64,000 bases of DNA from Cyclaneusma minus (taxonomy: Eukaryota; Ascomycota; Leotiomycetes; Marthamycetales; Marthamycetaceae). Location of the stretch: positions 1,178,001 through 1,242,000 of the forward strand of contig JAKZHN010000005.1 of the NCBI GenBank assembly GCA_037179335.1. The letters run 5' to 3'. How positions within the stretch are numbered: the stretch's first letter is position 1; the number at the start of each line of letters is the position of its first letter. The position numbers and the translations under genes were made by a program. The notes beneath the pieces are model-generated. The model was not told the DNA's origin and did not search any database. It saw only the letters and a list, made by a program, of their open reading frames with translations. Below are positions 46,191 to 59,150 of this stretch, one piece after another.

Positions 46191-47539
46191 AATTACAATT
46201 TTATATTTGGATAAAAAATACCTAATTATATACAGTAACAAATAAAAGCAAAAATTAAAATATTTAAAATATAAAAATATAAATTGAATTATTTCTTTAT
46301 ATTTAAATTAAATTAAATTATATTATATTTTATAAAAACATCACATTACAAAATAAAACTCAGGTAATAAATTTAATTTAATTAAGAATATAAAATACGC
46401 AAATAAAAATTATAGATTTTATATTTTAAATAATTTAATTAAAATAAATATTATATAAAAGTAAACCCGGTTAATAAAACCAAAAAATCCGCAATATGTT
46501 TAAATCTTAAGTTATATATATTAAATTTATAATTTATATATTATATTATTAAAATCCCGGTTTTTCTTTCTATTAAATAAAATATTATTAAACGAATAAT
46601 TAAAATTATAGTTTATTTATATTTAAATTACATATATATATTAAAAATATAAAAAGAATTTATTAAATAATACCAAATATTAATTACTATATATATTAAA
46701 ATATAAATTGCAAAAGTAATTTTAATTAAGGCTATTATTATAATTGTAATGTTTTTAAAAATATTATATATTTTATATTTTAAAAAAGCATAAATTTCAA
46801 AGCAGAAGAAAGCCTTGGCAGCCTTTATATTATTCTTTAATTAAATTAATTTATTGTTATAATTAATATATTGGTTTTTTTAAAAAACATAGATTTTAAT
46901 ATAATAATAGCGGTAAAATATAAGAATATTATAAGCTATATTAAATAGGGAAATTTAAATAGCGGGAATTTTCAAAATAATAAATTAATTAATAAAAAAC
47001 ATATAATAAAAAAATATAAGGTTATTATATAATGAAGGGATTTATAATTATCATAATAATAATTATATTTAAAATTATTTACGGCCTAACTATAAATATT
47101 AAAAATATTGTGAAAAGACTTTATAAAAAGATTTTGTATATATTAAGCGCAAATATAAATTTAAAGCGCAAAAAAAAAGCTTTTAATAAAAGCGCAATTT
47201 AAATCTTGCAGCGGAATTGTAATTTTAGCATTATTATTATTATAATTATAAATAGCATTTTTACCGCGCGGAAGCCAAATATTAAAATTGGTAAGGCTAA
47301 AACTGCAAGCTTTATATTTGAAAATATTAAAGGCTATAATATTAAAATTAATAAAAAATAAGCAAGAAAATAAAAAGGCTTAATTTTCGCTAAAAAGGCA
47401 TATGTTAAAAAACTTGTATAAGGGCGATAATAAGAAAAAGCTTAATAAAGGCGGAAAGGCTTATTTTATATAAATAAAGCTTTTAATAAAATTCGATATA
47501 ATAGCTATAAAAGAAAAGGATAAAGAAAACCCTTAAAAT

Positions 47540-47752
47540 TTGCCAAGAAAATCAAAAAAGAATTTAAAGTTAAAAATGCAATTAAAAATTAATATAACAT
47601 TATTGCAGACAGCGTATAATGCGTATGAAAAAAAAGGTAAAAAGTTAAAAAAACCTCAAAACCGATTATTTGGAATAAGCCGCCGCTATATTAATTTTCC
47701 GGTATTTGCAAAAAAAACATACGCAAAAGCCAATATAATATATATAAGCTAA
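47540..47752 (+). pseudogene. Residual reading frame in the tail of gypsy B
   Basis: A 70-codon open stretch, very basic (MPRKSKKNLKLKMQLKI, then KKPQNRLFGISRRYINFPVF). The same region exists in the other B fragment at about 10340-10520 with RIP changes. Two independent copies keep the reading NRLFGISRRYINF-like, so it may be a remnant of a real ORF between pol and the 3' LTR. I do not recognise the protein. Confidence 0.4.
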
Positions 47753-48060
47753 TAAGGATAATAAAATTCTAATAAAGTTTTTAAAAAATGGAAATTTAAA
47801 ATAATAAAAACAATTAAATAAAAGCCTAAAATCGATTTAATAGTAAATAACGCAAGCTATATATTAAAATTAGAATTTTAAAAATTAGATAATAATAAAC
47901 TTAAATGTAATTATTAATGATAGCGAATTAATGGAAATCTACCAATTTATACAGCTAAGATAAAAAGCCGAAATTAATAACCAAAATCTAAATATTAAAT
48001 TTCCGGAAAGCAAAAGCCCGTATTTAAAAGCTTTAAAGCCCGGAGCTATAAAAAAACAAT

Positions 48061-48286
48061 TATTATACGGGGCTAAAAAAGGCATTTTATAAGCATTTTA
48101 TAAAATACGTGCGCTAAGAATATATAAAAAATAAGTATTGCTTATTAAAAAAGCTAATAAAGGCTTTTAATATATAATATTTAAGCATCGCCATTTTTAA
48201 TTAGAAACAATAGCGGCTATTTTTTATAGCTAAGGAATAAATATAATATATCTTTATTTGCTAATTTGTTTTTAACCACTATAATA
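48061..48286 (+). repeat. 3' LTR of gypsy B
   Basis: 226 bp, TATTATACGG...CCACTATAATA, homologous to 10807-11031 and to the inverted solo LTR at 49822-50047. Confidence 0.72.
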
Positions 48287-49275
48287 TAAATATTATTAAG
48301 CAATTAAATTATATTATCCGAATTTAAAATATATAGCTATAAAATTTATTATTAAATAAAATAAAATAAACTTTGGCGGGACTATAAATCTAAAATTTAA
48401 AAACAATTCCTATAATTCCCAAGGCATTCCAAATAAATTTCCTAATTTCCATTATATTAATAAATTAATCCTGGTAAAAGAAAGGGCCTAAAAGCCTTTT
48501 ACCAATTAAAAATTATTTAAAAATAAATTAATCAAGACCGCTAAATCAAAAATAGTAATCCCAATTATGAATTAAAATAAATAAATAAATGCAATATTTT
48601 ATTCCATATTTAATAATTTAAAATTTTAGCCAAATTAACCATTTTTTAAAATCCCTTTTATAAAAACGCTAAAAAAGATTATTAATATAATAAATACTTT
48701 TAAATTAAAATAAATAAATATTATAAATACAAATACGGTAAATATAAATGTTATAAATATTAATAAAGCGCTTTTAGCTATATTTATTGCTTATAAATAA
48801 TGATTATTTAAAATTCTAAAAAAGCTTTTTGCTGAAATAATTGGCGAATAAAAGTATTTGAAACGCAATACCATTAAAATTAAGCTTTTATGTAAAAACC
48901 GGTTTCTAAAAGCTTTTATATCAATTATAATTAAAAATAGAAATAATTTATATAAATTTGCTTTCTCTGCTAAGAAAGTTTTGAATATTCCTATTTTAAA
49001 AATTTATAAAGAATTTATAAATAATCCTTTATATAAAAACAATTAGAAAAAGGCCATTATAATAAAATTCAAAAATTTAATAGCTAATAATATTTAAATT
49101 GAAATAGCTATACAACTAGTTAATCTTTTATAAATAGATATTTACCATTAAATTAAATCCAAATAGCAGCCTAAATAAATATAAAGCCTATTTAATAGCC
49201 TATAGCTTTATTTAGATTTATAAAAAAGATTCTTTTAATATATTTTCATTAATAGTTTATATAAATATACTCAGG

Positions 49276-49509
49276 ATGTTTTTAGCCATTATAATTTGGC
49301 AAAATATAAAATGCTGTTATTTTAATATTAGCAATGCTTTTATTAAAGCTGAATTTAAAAAATTTATGCATTTAGCCCTTTTAAACGGGGTAATTATTAA
49401 ATCCGGCTATAGTTTTCAATTAAATAAAAATTTATATGGTTTGAAGCAAGCCGGCAAAAATTGGAATTGCTTAATTAAATTTAAAATTATTAAATTGGAT
49501 TTTAAATAA
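49276..49509 (+). pseudogene. Copia reverse transcriptase fragment
   Basis: A 77-codon open fragment with the copia RT signature: YFNISNAFIKAEFKK (family DVSNAFLxxxLxE) and LNKNLYGLKQAGKNW (family LxKALYGLKQAxRxW). The Asp usual before SNAF is Asn-Ile here. It has no proper start and ends at a stop soon after, so it is only a remnant of pol. Confidence 0.8.
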
Positions 49510-49821
49510 AGCTCTAATAATTTCTATTTATTTGTAAATAAAAAAGTATATATAATTCTTTCTATTTATATTAATAATATTATAATTGCTATTAAATCCA
49601 ATATAGAGTTTAACAAGTTTCTTATTAAATTATTTTTTAAATTTATTGCCAAGAATTTTAAAAAAAACAAAAAAAGTCTTGGGCATGCAAATTATAAAAA
49701 ACAAATTGTTAAAAACCCTATAAATCAATTAAAAATATTATATTGATAATTTCTATATAAAAGATTTAAATTTCCAATTAATATAAAAAAGCTATATGTT
49801 ATTTTTAAAAATAGCAGCAAT

Positions 49822-50047
49822 CGTCACAATGGTCAAAAATAAATTGGCAAATAGGAATGCATTATATATATTACTTTGCTATAAAAATTAGCCATTGCCT
49901 TTTTTAAATAAAAATAGCAGATCTTAAATATTATACGCTAAAACTCTTGCTTAGCTCTTTTAATAAGCAATATTTATTTTCTGCGTATTTCTAATGCATA
50001 TATTTTATAAAATATCCGCAAAGCGCCTTTTTTAGCCCTATATAATA
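49822..50047 (-). mobile_element. Solo LTR of gypsy B family
   Basis: 226 bp, reverse complement of the B LTR, inserted in copia C2. It is flanked by perfect 5-bp target duplications GCAAT at 49817-49821 and 50048-50052. Removing the LTR and one GCAAT restores alignment with copia C1 codon for codon. Its G/C content is higher than that of the other LTR copies. Confidence 0.82.
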
Positions 50048-52203
50048 GCAATGCAATGAATTCTGCTAAAAAAGGAGAACTATATTAAAAAAAATTAAAA
50101 AAGCTAATATATTTTATAATTTTAATAAAATTTAATGTTTACTATATTATTAAAAAGGTAGTCTAATTTATACCTAATTTTTATAAGCAATATAATTTAA
50201 AGCTAATTTGGCTATTATATTATTTTAAAATTACAATAAATTAAAAAAATAAATACGGATTAAAAAAATAAAAAGACTTTTTTCAAAAAATTTAATATTT
50301 AATTTATTTATTTAATAAATTTGCAAATTAAGCGCAAATTGTAAACTAAGGTATTTATATTGGAAAATCTAATTATAGGTAAACAAACCAATATTCGTTT
50401 GCCAATACCTTGCTAAAAGAAATTAATTAAAAATATTTAATATAATGTATATTATTTTTAAAAAAGCAAAAACCTTTTTTTGAAGCTTTTGCGCTTTTTA
50501 AATAAATTTAAACCGCCTTATATTTTATTATTAAAGCTATAAAGACTATAATAATATAATATTATATAAAATTAATAATATTTCTAATTTTTTCGTTTTT
50601 TTAAATTTAAATTTTTTGGGGCTTCTTTTTATTATATTTTATTTTTTATTTTAAAATACCTTTTTGCTGTATAATTCTTTTCTATTGTTTTCTCTTTTTT
50701 AAAGCTTTTTAATTTAATAGCAGCCGCTTGGTTTTAATTGCTAATCAATTTTAGTATTTTATATTATTATATATGAGATTTAAAATCGAATTAGTAAAAA
50801 TAGATTATTTTAATAATTAATAAAGCAAAATTTTTAATATAAAGAATTTAAATTATAACAATTATATTAAATCAAAATATATTTAGCTATTTAATAAAAC
50901 CCTTTATATAGGCATTTAAATATATAATTTAAAATTTTACGCTTTATAAAAAAATTCTAAATTCGACTTTTTTAATTTTAAATTATATTGCTAAAAGATA
51001 TTAAAAAAACTAAAAAACTTTAGCAGTATTTTATTTCCATTATAAACGAAAATATGTTATTTAAATAAAATTAGTTTTTTATATTTTTTATATTCTTTTT
51101 ATTATATATAATAAAATTAAGTTTTGCTTTTTTAATTAATTATAAATCAATTTATATTAAAAAATAGGGTTTTTTTTAATTGGCTAAAATTATAGCCGAT
51201 TTTAAACTTTTTAATAAATTCAATTTGGCAATTTTATATTATTCTATTTAGCAAATTTGATTATTAATTAATAATTTTAATAATAATTTTTTAAATTATC
51301 TTTATTTAATTGCTAATAATCGTTTTTGGCGGACTATCTTTTTAATATTTTTTTTTAATTTTTTATAAATATAGCCTAATATTTTATATCATCTTTTGGA
51401 AATTAATGAATTTAAAAAAAAAATTAAAAATTTAATAAATTAATTAAAATATTTTTAAATATTTTTCAATATTTTTATTAATAGTTTAAAAGCATTATTC
51501 TATTTAATACTTAATGATTATAAATAGTTTAATTTAATAATGGTTTTTAATATATATACAATTAATATTTTATAAATTATAGCCGTTTTTAATATTGCTA
51601 TATATATTATATAAGCTTCATTAAATAATATTTTCTATATTAATTTTATAAGTCTAAATATTATTTAAAATAAAATAAAATAAAATAATAATTTATATTT
51701 AAAATAAGGCTTTTGTTTAAATTTAGAATATAGTGAAAAGCCTAAAATATATATTTGTTTTTTTTTAAAATAATAGCGCTATTATTAATTTAAATTTTAT
51801 AATATATATTTATGCATTTAACTTATTTGGAAAAGTATATAAATTTATATTTTTAAAAAATAAAAATAGCTTTGTATTTTACTATTTAATTTAAAATATT
51901 TCAATAATTTGTTTTTAAAAAACCTTTATTTATAAGAACTAATTGGCTTTATATCAATATATTAATATTATTAATAAAGCTTATAATTGTAATTAATTTA
52001 TATAATAAATTGCAAATGCAAAAGAATTCTAAATTAAAAGAACAAAAAAATTGGAAATTTTTAAAAAATACTGGTATTAATTTTAAATATTTTCAATTTT
52101 GTATTATTAATATTAAAAATAATTTTGCAATTTCATAAAACAATTTAAATGTATTTTTAAAAGTATATTAGAATTTTTTTATTATATAAAATATATATTA
52201 TTC

Positions 52204-52253
52204 TTTTATAAAAAATATTATTAAAAGCTTTTATAAAAAATATTATTAAAAGC
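52204..52253. repeat. 25-bp perfect tandem duplication
   Basis: Two identical adjacent 25-bp units starting TTTTATAAAAAATATTATTA at 52204 and 52229. Confidence 0.8.
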
Positions 52254-54749
52254 TTTTAAAATAATAAAATTGAAAACAATAATATTTATTATAAATTCCA
52301 ATTTCAAATTTTATAAATTTGCCTAATTAATAATTTTAATATTATATAAATGCTTTTTTGATTTTTATTTTTGATTTGCTAAAAAAAAAAATAGCTTAGC
52401 TAAAATAAATAGTTTTTTAATTTTGTTTTTAAAAAAACCGTTAAAAGCTCTATTAATTTAGAAATTTCAAATATAATATATGTTTTTTGTTTGGCTTTTA
52501 AAAAATAATTATATAAATTAATTTAAATTAATTTAAATAATAGCCTTATTTTAAACAGGCTATATTTTCTTTTTAAATATATATATTAATTTCTAGCAAT
52601 ATAAGTTTTCAAATACAAAATAAAATCTTAAATAATTTGGCAATTTTATAAAATCTTTATTTATAAAAACACTTTTTAATATTCCAATTTATATTTTTCC
52701 AATTGCTTTTTAAAACTTTTAAAAACGATTGGTATTTTTCTAAATTTATTAAATTAGCTAAAAATAAAAATAAAAGTAGAGATATTTTAAAAAGATTATA
52801 ATTATTTAAAAAATTAATTATTAAAAGCAAATGTTAATACTATAATAATAGGATTTTGTTTTAAATAAAAGGCGTTTTATTTTTGCCTATTTTTTAAATC
52901 TTTTTAAAAAAAAACATATATAAAAATCTGTTTTTCAAATAATTATTTTAATTTTATTATTTGTTTCATTATTGGTGTTTTTAATTTATTTATATCTAAA
53001 TAAATTTAAAAAAAAAAGCTTTTTTTATAATTTTTTAATATATTTAATCATTTAATTGTATTTGGAATTTTATTATATGTTCCATTATGTTTTTTAATTT
53101 TGCTTATAAAATTGCTTTTAGCAATTTAGAAATTTTATTATTAATATTATTTTTAATATTAAATTCGGCTAAATTATTTTTAAAAATCGAATAATTTAAA
53201 AGCAGTTTTTTATAAATTACCAAACTGGCCTTTTTTACGATTGTTTTAAAAAATAGAAAATTTACAATATATAAAGCTCTAATTTAACTTTTATTCATAA
53301 ATAATTAAAAACAAATTAAAATTTGGCGAATTTAATAATATTATAGCATATTTGCTATTTTTTAAATAAATGAAATTAATTTTATAATTAATTTTTAGTT
53401 TTTGGCATTAAATATAATTTTATTTAAAAAAATTAAAAGCCAATATAAATATTATTTTATAATAGCTATTAAAATATAAAAATATTTATATAAAATAAAT
53501 TCTTTTATTGAATTTTATAATAAATAATTAAAATTAAAATTTCCAATTATTAAAATATATTTTATTGATTATTTAATAAAATTGGCTTTTAAAATAGAAA
53601 AAATAAATTTTAAAATGTGACTTTTATACGATGTTGGAAAATTATAAATTTTAAAAATTTAAAAATTTAAAAAAATAGCTTTAAAGCTAATATACAAATT
53701 TATTAATATAAAATTTATTAAAAAATAGCGGCTTTTTTAGCTATTAATTAGAATTTTTTAATTAATATAAATAGTTATTTTAAAATGGCTTTTAGACGGA
53801 AAAATAGTATAAAAGCTATTAATATTTGAATTTTTAATTGCTTATATATTTAGATTAATTTAGGATTTGTAAATAGCAAAAATTTAAAAGTTTTTAACCA
53901 ATTTATTAAATTTAATATTAAATTTGTTATTTTTACTAATTTTTTTATATTATATTATAATATTTGAAATAATTATTATATAATTATTTAAAAACATTTA
54001 ATTTTTTTATATATTTATTATGAAAGCAATAGTCATTGAAATTATTTAAAAAGCTTTAATTAATATTTAAAAGAAAAATTGAAAAATTAGAATTTTATAA
54101 ATAAAAGAAAAAGGCAATGCATATTTGGATATTTTTCCGTTTTGTTTAAAATTGGCGGAAACTCTTTTTTTATCTTTTTGCAAAAGGGCTTTTTTTATTA
54201 AACAATTGGCTAAAATAATGCTTTGGCTATATTTTTATTATAAAATATAAGATTATGTTTAAAACGCTAATATATTATTTTGCGCTTAGATTTTAGGATT
54301 TTATATAAAGGTAAAAAGAATTTATAATTTATACGCTTATAATTGGCGTATTTTAGCAATTCTATTTCAAGACATTTTTTAATATAATAAGTTTTTATAT
54401 ATTTATTGTAAATTAAAATATTTTTATAAAATATTTTTAGTATTAGCAATTAAAATATTAAATGGCCTTAAAATAATTTTTAAATAGCTTGTAAATTTTG
54501 GCTTTCAAATTTAATAGCATATGTATTTTAATAAATTTATTAGCTTGCTTTGCTAAAGCGTATTCGACAATTAAAAAGCCATACTTTTTACCGTTATTTA
54601 ATACCGTTTTTAGCTATGCTATTTAAAGGATTTTTAATTTTGGATAGATTTTCTTATTATTCTTTAAAATCCAATTAATAATTATTTATTTATTTATTTT
54701 TAATAAAACCAGGTTTTTATATATTCCGTAAATAAAACATAAGGCTTTT

Positions 54750-54809
54750 AAAAGCAAGCCTTTTAAAAGCAAGCCTTTTAAAAGCAAGCCTTTTAAAAGC
54801 AAGCCTTTT
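54750..54809. repeat. Four perfect 15-bp tandem units
   Basis: AAAAGCAAGCCTTTT repeated four times without a mismatch, preceded by a partial unit (AAGGCTTTT). Confidence 0.9.
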
Positions 54810-55599
54810 CAAAAACTTAATTTAATTATAGTCTTTAATTAAAGCTTGAACTGCTTTAGTATTAGGGGCCTAAAAGAATATTATGCTATTATTAAGCCTT
54901 GAAAAGCTTATAAAAAAATTAAATGGCCTAGCTTATTAAATTCGGAATTAATACAATTAATTATTTATAAAACTAATTAAAAGTGGAGCTTTCTATTTAG
55001 CTCGCTTTTGTTTTAATTTTAATTTTCTAAAAGGCTGGTTTTAATAATTATGTTTTTATTCCGGTAGGAATTTTCGGATAAGTGGGGGAGAAAAGCTTTA
55101 AAAGGCTTAAGCAAAAGTTTAATCGGATATATTTAAAAAAATGCTAAAATGCAGCTTATATATTATTCTAATTATAATAGCATATATTTGCAAAACGAGT
55201 TTTTAAATAAACGGGTTTTTTAAAAAAGGAAATTTAATAGTAAAGGCTTTAATAATATAAATAAAGGCCGGTAAAAAGGCAATAAAAAAATTTGCATTTT
55301 AAATTATAAAAGCTATTAGTATTTTCTAAAATACGCTAGCAAAGGTTTTAAAAAAAATTGTTTTTCCTGAAATATATGCAAATATTGGAAATTAATATTT
55401 TTAAAGCTATAAAATTATTTTAATAATTAGCAATTGGCTTAAATATAGCAAATACAAAATTTCCGCCTATATTAATACCGCCGCTCCGTCCTTGCGGCTT
55501 CAATGGCAATAATAATGTTTTAATTGCCTTATATTATATAGCAATAAAGTAATTTAAATAAAATAATTTAAATAGTCCTGGTTTTAAAAAATGATGTTG

Positions 55600-58500
55600 C
55601 AATTTAATTAAGAATTTATATTATTAATAATAAACCAAAATAATTATTATATTAGCGCTAGGCTAGCGGCAATAATAATATTGATATATAATTTAAAAAT
55701 TGCAAAACGTCTTGTATATATATTTTTTGCAATAAAAGATTCTATAATATTTATAAATGCTTATTTTTTACGGCTATTTAAAAAATCGTTTAAAATATTT
55801 AAATTAAATTAATATAATAAAAATAAAAATAAATAAAGGATGATATAAATTTAAAAATATGCTTTATATTCCTAGCTTTAATATAAATTTGTTTTTGAAT
55901 AGGAAATTTTATTAATAAAAGTTTTTAGCTTGTTTAATTCTTTTTTATATATTTTAATAGCCGTTATTTAAAAAAGATGTTTTTAAGCATTAATTTAAAA
56001 AGGGCTATATATTATTAATTTTATAATTGTTTTAAAAAATCAATAAAAGCTTTTTAGCTTTAAAATAACGCTTAAATAACGCTATTAATTACTAAAAAAT
56101 TCTCATTATAAATATATTAAAAAATCCAATTTAATTTAGCTTGCTAAATATACCGGCTATTATAGCGTAAAATATAATACTAATTATAGCATAATATAAT
56201 ATATTAAATATAATACTAATTATAGCGCAAAATAAGCCAATTTTTAATATATTATAAAAATCCCAATACCGTATAATTTCTAATATAATATAAGGCTTTT
56301 AAGATAATATAATATTATAGCTAATATTAAAATCCATTTTAAAGCCATTTTTAAAAACCGGTTTAAAGCTTTTTAAAAAACGCCAAGCTTAAGTTAAAGC
56401 TAAAGCAATTTAGAAAGCAAATTGCAAAAAGGCTTAATAGCAAATTATATAAAATATCAAAGCAAATTTCCAAAACAATAGCTAATTACAAGCTAAAGCC
56501 GTTAAAGCTAATTTATATTAATATAGCTGGTTTTTTTTTACCAGATTTATATGGAAATTAATGGCTTTTTGAAATTATTAATAATTATATATGCAAATTT
56601 TGGCCTTTTGCAATAAAAAATTATATAAATATATATAGTATTTTTTTAATAAAAAAAAATAAAACTGGTAAAAAGCTAAAAGGATTCCAATATAATAATG
56701 CTAAAAAGCTAATTAAAGAAATTATATTTTAAACTTTTGCAAATGGTATTAAGCTTGGAATTACTATTTTTTATTTGTTTTAGCAAAATAAAATGGTTGA
56801 AAAAACTATTTAAATTGCTAAAGCCTATATTTAATCTATATTAAATAATGCTAGCCTTTTAATTAAATTCTTGTTAAAAGCCGCTATAATCAAAATATAC
56901 GCTTAAAATTAAACCAAAATCAAATTTAAAATTATTAGCCAAATTATTGGTTTTAAAAAGGCATAAATTGCCAAGTTTTTTAAAAATAACATCCGTGTTT
57001 AAAATTGCAAAATATAGGCCTATATTAAACAAAAAAAGAAATATAGCAAAGAAATAAATTATTTTCGCAATTTCGTAAATGCATTTTTATTAGCTATAAT
57101 TTTAAAATTATAAAATAATATAAATTTTATTATCCGGATTTTACAAAAATAATATATAAAATAATGGTAAAATAAAATAAAACAATTAAAAATAGTATAT
57201 TCGATTTGAAGCTTTGCAATAATCCCTATAATTCTTAAGGAATTTCCAATAAATTGCCCAATAAATATTATATTAATAGGCCTACTCTTATTAAGCAAAA
57301 GGCTAGAAAACAAATTTCTAAGCAAATTTATTTTAAATTTAAATCGGCCGTTAAAATTGCATTTAATACAATAATCCCTGCTCCGGATTTTCTAAATTTG
57401 TATAAAAAATAGAATACCGCTATTTTTTATCCCAAATTTAAAAATTTTAATAATTACGAAAATTGTTTATTTAACCCTATAAAGCCTATAATGCAAATTA
57501 AGCCTCCGGTAAACAAGAATATTAATATAATTAATTTTCCTAAAATAATTATAAATAATTTTATAAAGCTGAATAATGCCTATATTGCTATAATTCCTTT
57601 TTTTGGTATAAAGCCGGTTTTTAAAATTAATGGTTGCAAATATTTAAAATGCAATATTATTAAAGCTAAAATTTGCAAACGGGACCGTTTTTTTAAAGGC
57701 TTTATTACTGCTATAGCAGCCAAAAAAAATATAAATTTAAAGCTGTCCTAGCTATTATAAAAGTAATTTATAGCGTTTTTATTTTAAAAAATTATAAAAA
57801 AGCTGTTTTTAACCCCTTATATAAAAACCAATAGCAAAATATTATTATATAAAAATTAAAGGAAATTTTCGCTAATAATACCTGGATTAAAATTGCTATA
57901 AATACCGCCTTTAATTTAATTTCTATAAAATAGATATTTATAATTAAAACTCATCCGAATAGCGGTATTAATAAATTTAAAGCTTGCTTTATAATTAGGA
58001 ATTTTAATTAAATTTAAAATAAAAGATTTTTTAATACCTTTTTCCCTATAATTTAAATAAATATTTTCCGCATGTTTTTAATTATTATAATATAAAAGAA
58101 TCTTAAATACTATTATTTTAATATTAGCAATGCTTTTACAAAATCCATTTTTTATAAGCTCCTTTATTTAGCTTCGCTTAAAAGTATTATAATTTAACCA
58201 AAAAATAGTTTTTAGCTAAATAAGAGTTTTTATAAATTAAAATAAATTGCCCGAAATTGGAATTTGCTGCTTAAATTTAAAATAATTAAGCTTGGATTTA
58301 AATAAAGCTTTAATAACTCTTATTTATTCATTTACAAAGTTACTAATATATTTATTTTAATTTATATTAATAATATTATTGCTATTATTAAAATAATTAT
58401 TAAATTTCATTAGTTTTATTTTTATTTAATAAACCGGTTTATTACCAAAAATTTAAAGGAGATTAAAAAGGTTTTTGATATAAAAATAATTTGGAATAAA

Positions 58501-59150
58501 AGCTTTAAATTTATTTAAATTAATTAAAAGCAATATATTAATAATTTTTATAAAACATTTGGCTTTTTAATTAGTAAAAAACAATTATATTTAATATTTA
58601 TAATAAATAATACCAATATAATAGCCCCCGTTAAAAATAATAAAAAATAGGCCAAATTAAATTTTTACCAGCAAAAGTTTGGTAAGCTTATATTTGCTAT
58701 AATATTTATGTAATTAAATATTTATTTTGCAATTAATAAATTAATGCAATTTATATTTAATTTCTATAAATACAATAATACTAATTTAATATAATTGCTT
58801 TATTATTTTAAATTAATTATAAATTGCAAAATTAAATACGGACCAAGCAAATTAAATATTATTAAAAACCAATTTAAAATATTTAATAATGCATTTTATA
58901 AATTGTTTTTTAATTATTAAATCATTAATAAATTTATTGAAATATTGCTTAAAAAAGCAATATTATAATTAAGCAAAAAATAAAGAAATATAGCTATATT
59001 AATTTATAAAGCCAAATATATTATTGCAGCTGCCAATATTGAATAAAATTAATAGCTTAAATAAATACTTAAAAATATAGGCTATAATAAGGTAATTAAT
59101 AAAAATCCACCTTATATTTAATATAAGGGGTAAAAATTAAAAAGCTATTG
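55600..59150 (+). mobile_element. Ty1/copia copy C3
   Basis: Order of landmarks: protease/GAG-pre-integrase (NMLYIPSFNINLFLNRKFY near 55850), integrase (NGIKLGITIxYxxQQN near 56740), and the integrase-RT linker with an 86-codon open piece (57491-57751). RT follows (YFNISNAF near 58110, LNKSFYKLK), with RNase H downstream to about 59080. It is strongly RIP-mutated compared with C2. LTRs were not identified. Confidence 0.75.

Larger units (their letters stand above)
42900..48286 (+). mobile_element. Ty3/gypsy chromovirus-like element B
   Basis: Reverse transcriptase begins near 43312: LHLYINYKELNIIIIKNCYL, then LEKAKSSLNWILKMH. This is a RIP-altered version of the LCVDYRELNxxTIKNRYPLP...AKxFTKLDL pattern. 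Integrase C-terminal sequence lies at about 45420-45900 (LAKFIYNT, then AYYLNFLF). A chromodomain-like block follows at 45978-46190 (IRNKL/IKNKLIF, KRWN, ENLKNTPIILNKF pattern), typical of chromoviruses. A 1.9-kb tail of unknown content precedes the 226-bp LTR (48061-48286). The 5' LTR was not found. The right end abuts copia C2, so B inserted into or next to that element. Confidence 0.72.
48287..50260 (+). mobile_element. Ty1/copia copy C2 (truncated at 5' side)
   Basis: From the first base after the gypsy B LTR the sequence aligns with copia C1 (3167 onward): the linker between integrase and RT, RT, and the start of the RNase H region. It is the least mutated of the three copies in the RT. 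It is interrupted by a solo LTR at 49822-50047. The 5' half is absent at this place. Confidence 0.75.
50261..55590. other. AT-rich RIP block, no recognisable gene
   Basis: Stop-rich AT DNA, probably decayed transposons. I could not assign family motifs on either strand. Two short perfect tandem repeats stand out (52204-52253 and 54750-54809). Confidence 0.6.
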
